A DNA stretch of 64,000 bases from Linum tenue (lineage: Eukaryota; Streptophyta; Magnoliopsida; Malpighiales; Linaceae), in the NCBI GenBank assembly GCA_946122785.1, contig CAMGYJ010000003.1, positions 4,960,001-5,024,000 of the forward strand, in the 5' to 3' direction. A program made the position numbers and the translations under genes. This document shows positions 27,494-40,551 of the stretch, in pieces (position 1 is the stretch's first letter; each line of letters begins with the position of its first letter). Below the pieces are notes generated by a model that did not search any database, had not been told where the DNA came from, and saw only the letters and a list, made by a program, of their open reading frames with translations.

Positions 27494-29576
27494 TCAACGG
27501 GCAAACTTCAGCAAATCCATCCTTTATGTCTCTCCGAACATTGCGAGGCATAAGGCGGAAGCGCTTAGTGCGTATGCGGGGATCCCGTTGAAAGCAGCTT
27601 TGGCAAGATACCTTGGTATCCAAGCAATCCAAGAAAGAGTCACGAAGGGGAGATACCAATCCCTTATCATGCGCATTCAAAAGAAGATGGCGCCGTGGAA
27701 AGCGAAACGGCTTTCGTTCGCTGCTTGCCTTACGATGGCTAGATCGGTGGCTGCTTCTTTACCAGTCTATACTATGCATACAGAACTTCTCCCGAGTGGT
27801 GTTTGCAGGAGTATTGACAAGATCAGTAGGGACTTTATCTGGGGAGACGAGGAGAACCACTCCAAGTTCCATCTTATGGCCTGGGAAAGGCTAACAGTGC
27901 CTAAAAAACGCAAGGAGGTGTGGGGATTCAGCCGACCTGTCATGCGAACCTGGCTATGCTTGCCAAAGGCGGGTGGCGTCTCCTCAGGGATAAAGAGGGT
28001 GTCTGGCAGCAACTTCTCCTCTCGAAGTATGGGGGTCAGAGAGCCGATCTCGATGTCTTGCGGAAAATTCAGGGAAGTTCCTTCACCTGGAATTGCTTCT
28101 CAAAAGCTGCTGACCTTCTTAAACAAGGTTGTGCGTGGAATATTAGGAATGGGAGAAGAACTAAGTTTTGGTTTGATCCGTGGGTTTTTCAGGGTCCCTT
28201 GAAGGATGTGGTGATCGGGGAAGTGCCGGAAGATGCAGGCAAGGCAGTGGTTGCTGATTTTGTTCGTGCTGACGGTAGCTGGCGTACTGAGCTTTTCTCT
28301 GGGCGCCTTCCACCCCGATGTTTGCAACAAGATTACGAGCACGGCGGTCGACATCATTTCCCAAGAGGAGGACTCTCTTTTTTGGGTTCCTGCAGCAGAT
28401 GGACGGTTTTCCACTAAGTCAGGCTATGCACTCCTCACGAAGCAAGACCAGCAAGACACACATGAAGGAGATTTGGCGGCTGCCAGTGCCTGAGCATGTC
28501 AGATGTTTTATTTGGCTGGCGATCCAGGGCAAGATTGCCACGAACGTGCTGCGTTTTCAAAGGAAGGTGGCTGAGTCACCTAGCTGCCAGAGGTGTACTG
28601 GGCAGCCGGAGACAGTGCTCCACATCCTGCGAGATTGCGCTCCGGCGGCGTATTTTGGAGTCGTCATGTCCCCCAAAAGAAGCAACATGAGTTCTTCAGT
28701 GACAGCCATGAAGACTGGTTTCGGAAGAATATTATGAGCAAGTAGTCCAGCAGTACGGGCATCAATTGGCCGGGGTTGTTTAGCATGGCTACTTGGTTGT
28801 TATGGAAGAATCGCACCACGACGGCCTTCAAAGGATTGAGTGCAGCTCTCACAGCCCCATCTCTGATGCACTCGATCATAGCCAAGACCAAGTTGTGGGA
28901 TGACTCTTGGCACGCCCCGAAACTGTTTCTTAACCACAAGAAGAGACAGGTGGAGCGAGTCGTGACAGTAGTTGGATGGACGCCGCTGGTGGAGGGCTAG
29001 GTCATGCTTAACACTGATGGGGCGTCGAATGGAAACCCAGGTCCAACAGGAGTCGGAGGGATCGTGCGTGATTCAATGGGGAAGTGGTTGGGGGGTGTAG
29101 TCGCTAATCTCGGGTCCGCGACGGCCGTGTTGGCGGAGCTATGGGCCATTTTCTATGGCTTGGATTTAGTTTGGAAGCTCGGCTTCCGTGTGGTGAAACT
29201 TGCGTCAGATTCCCAGTTGGCTCTTCAGCTGATTCAGGAGCGTCATGATCCCATTCATCCTTACGCCACACTTCTGAGTCTCATTCGGAGAAAGATTGAC
29301 CAGGATTGGTTGGTTAGCCTGACTCATACGTCTTGAGAAGGGAATAGAGCCGTGGACTGGCTCTCGAAGCACAGTCTCGTCTATCCCTACGGCAGGTATG
29401 AGTTGACTGATCCACCTATGGGTATAATCCCTTTGCTGCAGAATGATGCTAGAGGTGTCACCTTTGAGCGTCGAGTTGTGGCGAATTCTCCCTCCCTCAT
29501 CTAATCTCCCCCTGTAGCTGTTTTCTTTCTTGGCTTTAGCCTCCTTGTTATGCAAAAAAAAAAAAAAAAAAAAACA
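27494..29576 (+). pseudogene. 5'-truncated L1-type LINE: end of reverse transcriptase, zf-RVT and RNase H, disabled
   Basis: The direct repeat AACTATTATCCTAACT at 27478-27493 and 29577-29592 flanks the insert, which ends in an A-run (29554-29574). Coding starts inside the ORF2 reverse transcriptase after its catalytic motif (NFSKSILYVSPNIARHKAEA, 27505 onward, then ARYLGIQ). MNLA-type (HANLAMLAKGGWRLL, near 27945) and zf-RVT blocks follow (FIWLAIQGKIATNVLRF...CQRCTG, near 28505-28600). RNase H follows from about 29004 (NTDGASNGNPG, AELWAIFYG, ASDSQLA). Frames shift near 27910 and around 28300-28450. A TGA at 29334-29336 interrupts RNase H where the family has arginine (SREGN), consistent with a CGA-to-TGA change. 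It cannot make a working ORF2 protein. Confidence 0.92.
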
Positions 29577-29592
29577 AACTATTATCCTAACT

Positions 29593-31752
29593 ATATGAGT
29601 ACTAATTGGATAACATTATGCTCAATCCTTCACTACAAAAAGAGTACAGGGTTTCCAATTAGGCTTCTTACTTATTGATTTACCTCTAGTACATTTTGTA
29701 TTCACACTTCCATACGCGAATCAACTGTATATTTCGTGGTATGACAAGTATTTCGTTATCCTGGTGTCAAGTCAATAATGTTATCTACGATTTCACTTAT
29801 CCAGTTTATGTATGAGTTTACGTGAGTGAATGCCGTAATTGCTGTGGCATTCCTCGCTCTTATATGATTTAGTCACAAAGATATCTATGACAAAAAAGTA
29901 TAGGGTTTCCAACACGAGTATAGTCAAAAGCAATCCGAAAATCTTTTAAGTGTTTCTTTTATAATTGAAATTTATCAAAACCTATTAAACTTAATGAAAA
30001 CAATGATGATTCTTTTTTGGTGGATTTTATTATGGTTTTAATCTATATCATGGAGATTGTTCATCCAATATGTCATTATTACTGCTAGTGGTAAGATCAT
30101 AATGTTGTTAGTTATGGGTTTCAATCCACAGTTTTGTTAATTGAAATTTTATTCATTTGGTCAACTAGTATGATTGTATGTGGCAGTCATTTCTCGTTTT
30201 TTCAGAGTACACGTCCTTTGATCAAGAGAAGAAAATACTTAACAATTGGTAAATTTGTTCGAGATAATAAGTAAAGTTGAGGGAACAATATTTTTTTCCA
30301 TCAGTAATACAATAATTTGATCCATACAACCCATCAGTAAAGTTGACTATTTATCTATGAAGAATTATTTCATTTCATACGAGTTGTAGAAAGATGTGAA
30401 AAATAAATTTTATATACTTTTTTATGCTCTCCTTTACACAAAAGTTAGCTTGTGAATTTTAAATTTGAACAAACTCATCCTATTTTTTATATTAAATGAA
30501 ACGTTTATATATATTAGGGGTCATGAGAAGACCTCCTAAGAAAATGCTCTAACAACATATAAGAAAGAATTAATATCGTAACTAGAACTATTAAAATATA
30601 CTAAAATTATAACTCTATACCATTTCATAATAATAGCTCCCCTTCACTTCTGCATATGGTTAAGACTACATAATAGTTTTGTAAGAATATTAGGGTGTCC
30701 GTAAGAATTTCCGACTCTTGTAATAGTATTGTTGACCTTTTGTTTCACACAATTCAGTTCTTTTTAGACAATTTTTTACGTAATTCTTCGAGATTTTTTA
30801 TGTTTATCTTCTATTAATAATTCTGAAAATCCCATATATATTATGACATGAATCACGTTGATTAGTTTTTGAATCTCTATACATGAAATTCCTTTAACAT
30901 CACGAAAAAATTTCGTCTAATAAATTTGAGAAGTAGAGTAATTAATAATACTTTAGCCGCTCAAATTCGAAGAGCAACTTTTTAAACCTCGCTCACTCAG
31001 CTTTCTGACTCGACCAATATCCTGATATTATATCAGAACCCTAATATGTTAAAAGCACATATAATTATGATGATCACATGCAATTTGATGCATGGAATGG
31101 AAGGATCGGCGGAGTAAAGTTAATGGTGGGAGGGAGGTTAGGTTTTTGGATTTTGTTATAAAGCAATGAATGCGTTTGTGCTTATGTGTAAAATAAAAAG
31201 GGAGGGAGGAGCCCATACATAATTATTGTGGTAATGTGACTCTCATGACGAGTCTATGAAACTTTCATGTGGTCACAATTATGGCAGTGGCAATAACAAA
31301 ATGATGGTAAACAAAAAAAAAATACACAAAAGTAAGCAACAAAAGTATTTTATTATTGAAGTACAGAAAAGAATTATATTGGCGCGCACTATCCTTTTAA
31401 GTTTTTTTTTTTTTTGTCATATATCCTTTTAAGTTTGATCATCAATAAGTTTTGACTTGATATAATAATTATTTTTTATGACGAGAAACTACTTGTTGAA
31501 ATTAGTGTAAGTTTCATGTCTACAATACGATGTCTAATCCTTAGTTATGTATTTGTGTATAATTAGATTAGATTTTTTTTATATTTTGAATGGAGTCGGA
31601 TATGATAGGTGAAATTAAAAAGTTTTTAATTTTTCTTTACTTTTCTTGATCAACTTGTATCTTGCATGGAACTAATCTACAACATGATATTCCATTTTTA
31701 TGTATATTTGGAGTAAAATTTGTTTTAGACCACCCGTTATCGAACTCTAACA
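29593..31752. other. AT-rich intergenic stretch, nothing recognised
   Basis: No frame of note, no RNA gene and no paired element ends were found across about 2.1 kb. Confidence 0.55.
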
Positions 31753-31760
31753 CTCTCTAC

Positions 31761-32449
31761 TAGGACTGGGCATGCGGGCGGATCATCCGCGAATTTGGGC
31801 CGACCCATCCGCATTTGACCCGAATTTCGTTAAGTGGGTGGATTTGTGGGTGGGTGACGGGTTGCGCTGGGAGCCATCCGCCGAGTGGTGGGTGGGTTGT
31901 GGGTGAGTGTGCGGGTGACCCGCTCAACCCAACAGCAAAAAGATCAAAGTCGTTGGCGCTAGAGAGAGGAGAGTGGAGACGTTAGATATAAACTCGGACT
32001 GCTCCTGGAGTTTGAACCTCAAAGCCAACCTTCCAAATAGAGATCCCCTCTTCTTCCCTTTACTTTTTCCTCTAATTCTTGTGCCTAGATCACGCTCTTT
32101 CCTTTGTGGAATTATTTTCCTTAGTTCCTTGCACCTAATAATCGTCTCAATCTGTAGAAAACTCTTTCATAATAGAATCTCTATCCAATTTAAGAACTAA
32201 TTCAACATTTTTTGCTCTATTTCAACTTCTTGTTTCCCTCGACGATTCTCTTCACCTATTATCATGTCAAGTTATATACATTGTGATGTGGGTGAACCCA
32301 CAAACCCACCCGCATCATCCACCATCCGCCCAACCCAACCCGAGACTAAATGTGGGTGGGTGGTGGGTTAAAAATTATCAATCCGTTTAAGCGCGGGTGG
32401 GTACATTTTATGGTCAAAATCCACCCGACCCACCCAATGCCCACCCCTA
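31761..32449. mobile_element. Non-autonomous hAT element (689 bp)
   Basis: The ends are TAGGACTGGGCA and, on the other strand, TAGGGGTGGGCA, typical hAT termini. An exact 8-bp duplication, CTCTCTAC, lies at 31753-31760 and 32450-32457. Subterminal sequence is rich in GGGTGGGT/ACCCACCC on both sides. The middle (about 31935-32280) is unlike the ends and holds only a short frame, with no transposase. Confidence 0.88.
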
Positions 32450-32457
32450 CTCTCTAC

Positions 32458-33990
32458 CACCCTTTACCTTCCTTTTGGTAGATGGATTTATCGTGATTTT
32501 ATTAATTCTAGTAAGTTCTTGATATATTTACGGAAAAAAAACATTTGAGACCAAATATACAACTCCTACCAAACCGGCCATAATCAATACTACCACTATA
32601 CACCATGATTGATTCTTACCACCATGATACACTTTCATACCACCTTAATAAACTTCGATATCAACATGTTATAATTGTCCATAGGATCAAGCCCTACCAT
32701 CATGTATAGCATACTATGGTGAAATACACATCAACTAACCTCAATTTTTGTCTCTAAAAATATGTAAAAGTGGATGTAATCTTAAGAGTATGATTAATCT
32801 GATTTTTATGTGCAAATTTTTCTTATTCTGAAGTAAAAAGATCATCATATAACCCCGTGAAATTTTAATGGGAGAAAAAAATTATGCATGAGTATGTAAC
32901 CTTCGGTTACCGTTTGCCGGTTTAAATATGGTGATAGATGAATTAAAATACACAATCTGAATAACACTCATCATAAGTGGCTTTTTTTTTTTTGCATCAA
33001 CAAATTTTTTTTTTGAAATGGAACTCTAGTTGTATGTCCAAAACCGATACCTCGAGCAATGAATAAATCAAGAATGACCTTCTTGTGTCATGCCAATGAG
33101 TTAGATCGAAAAACAAAAACGTCTACTGTCATCCATATTAGTGATGTGCACAATAATTCGTGCCAAACGATTTTACGTTGTTAGTTTGGCTATTAGTTAA
33201 TTTTAACAATAACATTACACCAATATACCATCATCAATTCACTAGTATCACTAGAACGCCAATTCATTAACTTGCCCAAGATTCCACCTCTCATAATATT
33301 TTTGTTTATGTTTTTAGTTCTGGAAAATTAATTGGGAACTTTCATGGGTAAGTCATTCACATGTGGCCTCTCATCCACCCTTTTCCCCCTTTTGCTTCCT
33401 TCATGGATCCATCAGCGGGAAAAAGAGAACAAAAACTTTCATGTCTTCCTGCTCCTTCCTCTGCTCTGTACATGTTTTTGCCTTTTTAGATATTTGTGTA
33501 CAATGCCAAAATTCTATGTAGATTCCCACAATCAACAGCAAAATATTAATTTACTGGGTTATATATATTAATATTATATATGTGAATTAAATATATCTTT
33601 GTATTATCTTGTTAGCGTTTAATTAATCATCTTGCCGATTAAGGAAATGGAAGAGAGGAAACTGCCCCATTTGGATCAACCCACTAAGGTACAGTAGCTA
33701 TGTATTCATTAATGTTTGGAAAGACAGGACTCTATGGATGTGTACTCTAATCGTTTCATACCATTAAAATTCTATTCCGATTTGGACTTCCAGAGTCGAT
33801 TTTCATGATCCGACCAGCTGACAGTACGATTTAGCAAACACGGCTTAGATTTCGCATTTGAGTTAGGTATACCAGCTGGTAGGTAGCAAGCGTGACAAGC
33901 TCTGTCCGATGCGATTTGGGAAGTGACAGTGTGATGTGAGCAATGGAACAGCATCATTGCAAGTGAAGAAGTTATATATGAGAGAGCTAG
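32458..33990. other. AT-rich intergenic stretch, nothing recognised
   Basis: Short frames (for example near 33332-33571) have no family motif or splice partners. Confidence 0.5.
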
Positions 33991-35218
33991 CTAGAGCTAG
34001 GGTTTGAAGTGATATATATATATCCATGAAACTGTCCAGAGAAAACTGCAAAAGCAGCAGTGATGATCGGTGGTGAAAGAGGCCAGGCATCGACATCATA
34101 TATATATAGAGAGAGTCAACGGGGCAACTATTATATACTGGCATGAGAAGTCGACAATACAAAAAAATTAAAGAACACATAAATTTACGTTGTTTACTAA
34201 CACTATATATATAATAATTAAACCAATTCACGGGCAGGAGATACAAGTTTCCCTATACTTACGCAAATACAAACTCGAGATTGAGGTATATATAGCACTT
34301 TCAGCTGCCTGCAGATAGTCTAATAATCCTGATCTACAACCCGAAAAGGAGAAGGTTAGAGAAGGAATGAAAAGGTATATACAACATCCAGTCGATGAAA
34401 GATAATCCGACTTCTAACTGATAGCAACTAATTAACACACCCATATATATTATGGGTTTGGGGATGTGTATGTACGTATTAGGGTTTAACACAATTTCTG
34501 CTAACTAGAGCTAGGGTTTGAAGTGATATATATCCATGAAACTGTCCAGAGAAAACTGCAAAAGCAGCAGTGATGATCGGTGGTGAAAGAGCCCAGGCAT
34601 CGACATCATACATATATATATATAGAGTCAACGGGGCAACTATTATATACCTGACGAGAAGTCGACAATACAAAAAATTAAAGAACACATAGATTTACAT
34701 GGTTTACTAACACTATATGTATAATTAAACCAATATACAAGTTTTCCTATACTTACGCAGATACAAACTCGAGATTGAGGTATATATAACACTTTCAGCT
34801 GCGTGCAGATAGTCTAATAATTCTGATATACAACCCGAAAAGGAGAAGGTTAGAGAAGGAATGAAAAAATATATACAACGTCCAGTCGATGAAAGATAAT
34901 CCGACATCTAACTGATAGCAACTAATTAACACACCCATATATATTATGGGTTTGGGCCAAAGGTCACATAGCCTGGTGGTAAGGGAGGAGGACTGGTGAC
35001 CATAAGGTCCCAGGTTCGATCCTCACCGCCACCATGGTGTTCCCGGAGGCATCCCGCTATCACCCGGACCGCCGGCGGAGGTCCCGGGGTTTAGCCTGAC
35101 TACGGCATCACAAAATGTGGTGACCGTGGAGGGTGTTCCTCGTTATCAAAAAAAATATATTATGGGTTTGGGGATGTGTATGTACGTATTAGGGTTTAAC
35201 ACAATTTCTGCTAACTAA
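33991..35218. repeat. Tandem segmental duplication, unit about 514 bp
   Basis: The block starting CTAGAGCTAGGGTTTGAAG at 33991 recurs at 34505. Both copies end in a segment containing GTATTAGGGTTTAACACAA and GCTAACTA (near 34505 and 35218). The copies differ by scattered substitutions and short AT indels. The second copy is longer only because a SINE has landed in it. No coding function recognised. Confidence 0.88.
34957..35154 (+). mobile_element. tRNA-derived SINE (Au-like, 198 bp) with an 18-bp target duplication
   Basis: A tRNA-like head carries an A-box (TAGCCTGGTGGTAAGG) and a B-box (GGTTCGATCCTC). A body with GGTGTTCCCGGAGGCATCC follows, and the element ends in GTTATC plus a short A-run. 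The direct repeat ATATATTATGGGTTTGGG flanks it at 34939-34956 and 35155-35172, diagnostic of LINE-driven insertion. It lies in one copy only of the surrounding tandem duplication. Confidence 0.92.
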
Positions 35219-38200
35219 CGATATAATACCATGTGATGAAGTGCCATTTTTGGCAGCTCCAACAGCGGGGAAGAAGTTTTTGATGATAGTGGATAGGGTG
35301 GTGATGATGCAAATTAAAGAGAGCAAGTAGATGAGGCAAATTGGAGAAGGAAGAAAGGTGGTGGGTGGCACCAAAAACATGCAAAGCAGTAGTAGTAGTA
35401 GTGATGGAGGAGTTTGGACTGTTCCAAACTTAACCGCCAGTGGCCATCGACAGAGAGAGAGAGAGTGAGAGAGAGAGAGGAATTTCTGGCAGAATGGTAA
35501 GGAAGGAAGCACGCGTGATGAAAGCCCCGATCGAGAGTACTGAAGAAAAGCCTCTTCTCCTTTAATCCTTGTCCCCCTTTAATCTCTCTCTCTCTTACAT
35601 GGATATGCTTTTGATGCTCTCTCTCTCTCTATCTTTTGTGGGTTTTTTGGCCATATTTCAAACTTCAATTCAGTGGGGAGGAGCATGCATGTGTATTTAG
35701 CAATCCATGTGTATGCATATATGATATATCACCATCGTATGCCAAGAGGAGGTGAAGGTGGCTCGATCGAGTGATAATATATGACACAGAGGGAGCATTC
35801 TGGGCTGAGGATGGTAAAATTGTATTAGAAGTTGTTCAAATTGTTTTATATTGCTAAATAATTTTCTATCGATTTAGATTTCGGAAGGAGATTTTTTTTC
35901 CAGGCGGATATCGTCAGTACGATACGATTTTACAAACACTATTGATTCTATCAGGTTTAATATTTATAACCTATCATTTGACAGAAAAACTTATTGACGA
36001 TTATCGCGACATAGCTATATATATATATATACCTTGAATTAGCAGGATTTTTGGGCATGATACTATACCCTAACCCTTAATAAGTGAACCCTAGGTCCTA
36101 ATTATCTAAATCATAAACTATAAAGCCTAAGATGGTGCATTATTTTTTTGCCTATATTTGGAAGAATCATAACCGTCGATTATTGTTTTTAATTAAATTG
36201 ATCTTGGGGTATAAGATTAAGAGAGTTAAGACCTAGGTTTTGATATTTAAGGGTACGTAAGAGTATAGTATCATGTCCGAAACATCAGTCAATTCAAGTT
36301 TTGGATAACGTTTTCTTACTCAATGTATGCGATACCCCGGATTTCACTCCGAGTACCGTAGAACTCTCCATATATATAAAAAAAAAGTTCGAGCTGGCCA
36401 TTAACAAGTTTGTCGAGTATTCATGACGTATATTTGGTACTTTCAGACGTATATATGTACCGAGATCCCATTATAATGAACAGTTTATGCATATCAGTCA
36501 GTTTATGCGAGTTTGGTGAGGCATATATGTTTCGTCCCTAAAGAGGGAAACGACGACAGCCACAGAACAAACCTTGGCCTACTCGTTTCACTTCCAGTCC
36601 CCTCTCCCTTTTCTCTTTTTTGCCAATCGATCGCTTCTTCTTTCCGCTTGTTGGTGTTATGTTTTGGAATTGTAGGGTAGCTACTAATTAATCACGTCTT
36701 CTCCACCGTGTTAATTGTCTCATCTTATCTTCAATAGTTAATTAACTAGCAAGACAAGGATCATATATGATGTTTAATAATGCTTTAAAAAACAAATAGT
36801 AAAGCGATAGTCGGTTTAGAAAAAAAAATAGTTTCTTTTTATTAGCGATACGTGGATTTCAATTACTGAATAATAGGGTAAATTACGATTCGCATTTAAT
36901 TGTTGTATTAAGGATATTGGAGTATACTAAACAAGACATTGCTATCCTTCTACCAATAATCAAGATGAGTCATTTGATTTTGATGCGACGGGAAGGATCG
37001 AATAGAGTGTTTAACACTACTCTAGAGAAAAAAAAGAAGGTTAAGCTAGTGTGTTGGGTAAATTTTAGTTTTTAATCATAGAAGAATAAGTGATTTTGGT
37101 GGAACGATATGTAAATATGAAGACGTTATGCTAGCACGAAATAATTATCACTTTAAAAGTAAAATTATGAGATCTGTTTTTTCCCCTCATTAATACAAGT
37201 GTGTTGACCATCGAAACCGTGCTTTGGGGTTAAAAGGGAGTCACATCAGGCAATTAGGTGTCACGTGGACGTCTGTGATAATATACGTATTCAAATATGT
37301 GAACTCTCTCATGCGACCCTAACATCTTTGCCTCTTTTTTTTTATCGAGACATCTGGTATCTCAAAGTGCATATATCAAGAATATTAGCTATTATTTAGT
37401 CATATCACAAACACAATATATATTCCCCATGAATCTTATCTTCCTACTACCATATTTGACGTAGCAAAAGCTATTTTTGCATGTACTAGAGATAATCAAG
37501 AGATTAAGCAAGACCCAAAAAAGTGATTATGTAACCATGAACTTTTTCACTTTAAAGATCCAATTGGGACCAACATAGCTACAATATTTGTACGTAGGTG
37601 GATTGGATACATATTTATCCAACCGCACTAAGATTCCAGCTCCAAAGGGGTCGGGTCGGGTCGGGTCAAATTTGAGCTTGAGAGCACTGATACGAATGAA
37701 AGCGAAAGATCAGTGAGTGACCACTGTTTTCCAGCTTTTTTCTACTACTGATTTCTCTTGTATTGTGGAAACTGGGAAAAAAGTTACGTGTATTTGTGAC
37801 GTGTGGTCCACCGTCACGTGTATCTGAAAGGGGTTAGTCGGGCTCAGTTTGGGCTGGGGGTCCAAGTCGTGGAGGGTTCATGGATCCTCTCAATCCTCTG
37901 TTTGCAGGTCCAGTCCAGGCCCACGAGTCCGTTCTGGTGGTGCATGTTGCTGTAGGACCACCTGTTTAGCCATCTTTGCATAGGCAAAAGAGAAAGGGTA
38001 ACAGAATCATCCATGATACAAGAATCAAGATACCGTGATATTGGGTTAACGCTTAACAGTAACACCTTGAGTATTCACGTTGGCCATTCGTTTTAAATTG
38101 GAAAATGATATGACATGAGTTTTTGTAATGCAATTATAAATTCAGATTCATTGATGTGATCATCAATTGCATATTTGCAATTATAAAACAAATGTAATTG

Positions 38201-38350
38201 AATATGAAAGTCAAAACAATCTTAAAAAGGAAAATGACGCATAGCCAAAATGATATAAAAAAGGGGAATGATGGCTTCTGCAATAGGTGTATTTAGTTAT
38301 ATTTCCTTTTTGCACCATAGTTTAAGCTCATATGCAATTGCATTGTAGGG
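35219..38350. other. Intergenic stretch with simple repeats only
   Basis: Contains an AGT repeat near 35387-35402, GA/CT runs near 35452-35480 and 35583-35630, a TA run near 36016-36032 and a GGGTC repeat at 37647-37667. No gene or element ends found. Confidence 0.5.
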
Positions 38351-38365
38351 AGTAGGGACTATCTG

Positions 38366-38512
38366 GTTTTTGACATGGCACCAAGCCTTTTGTAACCAAA
38401 ATGTCTTTTATTCGAATCTTGGTGATCTATTTGTTAAGCACATGGTGTTTCGGACCAGACATTCGCAAAACTTCAACCCACATATGAGCGTGACTTTCGT
38501 TTAGGGTGTGTA
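38366..38512 (+). mobile_element. Degenerate TRIM relic
   Basis: GGTTTTTGACATGGCACCAAGC looks like the LTR end plus primer site of the TRIM at 18566. It is followed by CTTCAACCCACATATGAG and GACTTTCGTTTAGGGTG, matching that element's internal end and polypurine tract with many changes. The LTRs are not well preserved. Confidence 0.6.
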
Positions 38513-38568
38513 TTTAGAGCCTTATGTTACTGAGGGACCTTCTGTTTGACTCCAGATCACCTGTTTAA

Positions 38569-38985
38569 GGGTCATTTGCTTTGTGGATTTGAAAAATGAA
38601 GGTTTTGATATAACTTGTGTTTTGGTAAACCATGGATATATGAGGATTTTGGCTTCATTATGGATTTGAAAAGACCATTGTTTATTTCATGAATTTCATA
38701 ACGAAATTTGTTAGTTAAATTTGTATGTATGAAGTGAACTTTACTTTTATTGCCCTCAATGATATAAGAAGAGAAAGAAAATATAAGGGATAGGTTGGTA
38801 AAAAATGATGGATTTCAAAGTCAATGATCAATTCCCACCTAAAGAGGTGAAATTTTCAAGTCCGTAGGGTCTCGCGAATTTGATACCTCTAAATACTTGA
38901 AGCAAATAATAAATTTTGGACAAAATCTATCATGAACCCAAATCTATTACCAAATCCTTCACCATATCCATCATGCAAACAAATA
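38569..38985. mobile_element. Shorter relative of the Harbinger-like MITE
   Basis: Begins GGGTCATTTGCTTTGTGGATTTG, close to the left end of the 23043-23981 element, and ends in CATCATGCAAACAAATAC, a decayed right end. TAA precedes it. Internally deleted and diverged; no coding. Confidence 0.68.
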
Positions 38986-38989
38986 CTTT

Positions 38990-40425
38990 CTTCTAAATCC
39001 ATGTGATGGAGATGAAACCTTTTACACAATCATATGTAGAAAGCTTCCACTATTAAAGAGGATGCATCGTTAATTAGTAGTAACCGGTTGTTTATCTCCA
39101 TGGCCTTGGTTTGGAGGCCAAGTGTCCCAATCAAAGGGTGAGAAAGTAAGTTGGGACTCAATAGCACATGTGCTACAACACAAACAACGGACGGTCTTGG
39201 ATCAGTTCACCTAGCACTGGGCAACCCACCCATGGTTTCGGGGCAGAAAACCACTTGCTTCACAGCTTCTTACTTACCTTCATTCATGTTAGATAAAAAA
39301 AAACCCAGAAAGGAGGACAGATAATCCTTAATAAAAAGCAAACTACCTGAGGCAAATCTGTCAAAACATCATCTCATTCATTAGCAAAGTCACAGCATAA
39401 TCCACAAACAAACGTACAAACTGGATACATAATATGCATCCATTCTAAACAAAAAGGTCTACTTACGACGAATTCATTGACCTGATCAACTTCTCGATTA
39501 AGACGACCGAAAGATAAAAGGAATATAAGATATCATGTAAGACTTGAACAGCTGAAGAAAATGTGCACATACAACATATGGATCATTCTTCATGTACAAC
39601 GTATTGTAATACCATGTCCATATTTCGTTAGCCTCGCGTCATTTTTGTTGGCTTTTGCTCTGTTTCTGCTGTTACATATGACTTGCCAGTGATGATTATG
39701 TATAGCAGCCAGTGGATAAGGGGCTACTACTAGATCCTCGTGCCCACCTCCTTAGTCTTTTGTTTCAGTGACGATTAAGACATCACAAGCACTAAGCTCT
39801 GCATAATCATGTTAAAAGTACCCATTTGCAGTGGTGCATAATAAGAGTCGCATTAAATATGGAGGAGCACTAATAATAATTCAGGTGAACCCCAAGATTT
39901 TCCATAACTATAGCTACAAGTGTATTCAATTCGGAGGGATTTGATACATATAATGATTGAGTTATAATTCTAGATATAGATCAAATCGTAACGAAACACA
40001 CTTTCAACAAATGGACAAATTGTACAAAGAAATTCCACATAAATTCGATATGTATGCAAAACTCGACGAGGGTACAAGACTGGTCAAGAAAATTAAGCTA
40101 CAGATGTACTTAAATTAATCATATCTTCATTCTAGATAACAATGCAGTAATGATACCTTCCTAGCACATGGATCTTCTTATTGAGAGTCATTAAACCTGG
40201 GGGACTGTGGTTTTTTGCCTTTCTTCTCCCAAGTCTCATTTCAACTTAATGTTTAATAAACCACACAGAGAAAAGAAACAGAGTACTTTTGTGGGAGGGG
40301 GAGCAGAAGAAGACAGAGGGATCAACCGACCAAAAACTAGAAACCTTTGTAACAACAACAAAAACAAGCGACTCCAATTGTTGGTATTCAACTGCAAAAC
40401 CATCAAACTCCCCTCTCGAAAACCT
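38990..40425. other. Intergenic stretch upstream of the ENOD93-like gene
   Basis: No exon or element ends were recognised. The last few hundred bases presumably contain promoter elements of the downstream gene. Confidence 0.5.
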
Positions 40426-40433
40426 TATATAAA
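40426..40433 (+). promoter_or_regulatory. TATA box of the ENOD93-like gene
   Basis: TATATAAA lies 119 bp upstream of the ATG at 40552, placing transcription start near 40460 with a leader of about 90 bases. Confidence 0.65.
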
Positions 40434-40551
40434 CCTCCAAGCCATGGCTCACTCATTTCAACAAAACAAAGCAGCACAGCAAGCAAGTTCATTCTGCATT
40501 CAACTTCCTTTTTCCTCTTCTCTTCTGTTGTGAAATCTAAGTGCAAAAATA

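Noticed and set aside
33770..35500. Possible microRNA precursors in the duplicated region
   Set aside because: I looked for well-known plant microRNA sequences and for a compact hairpin and found neither; the repetition is a tandem duplication, not an inverted one.
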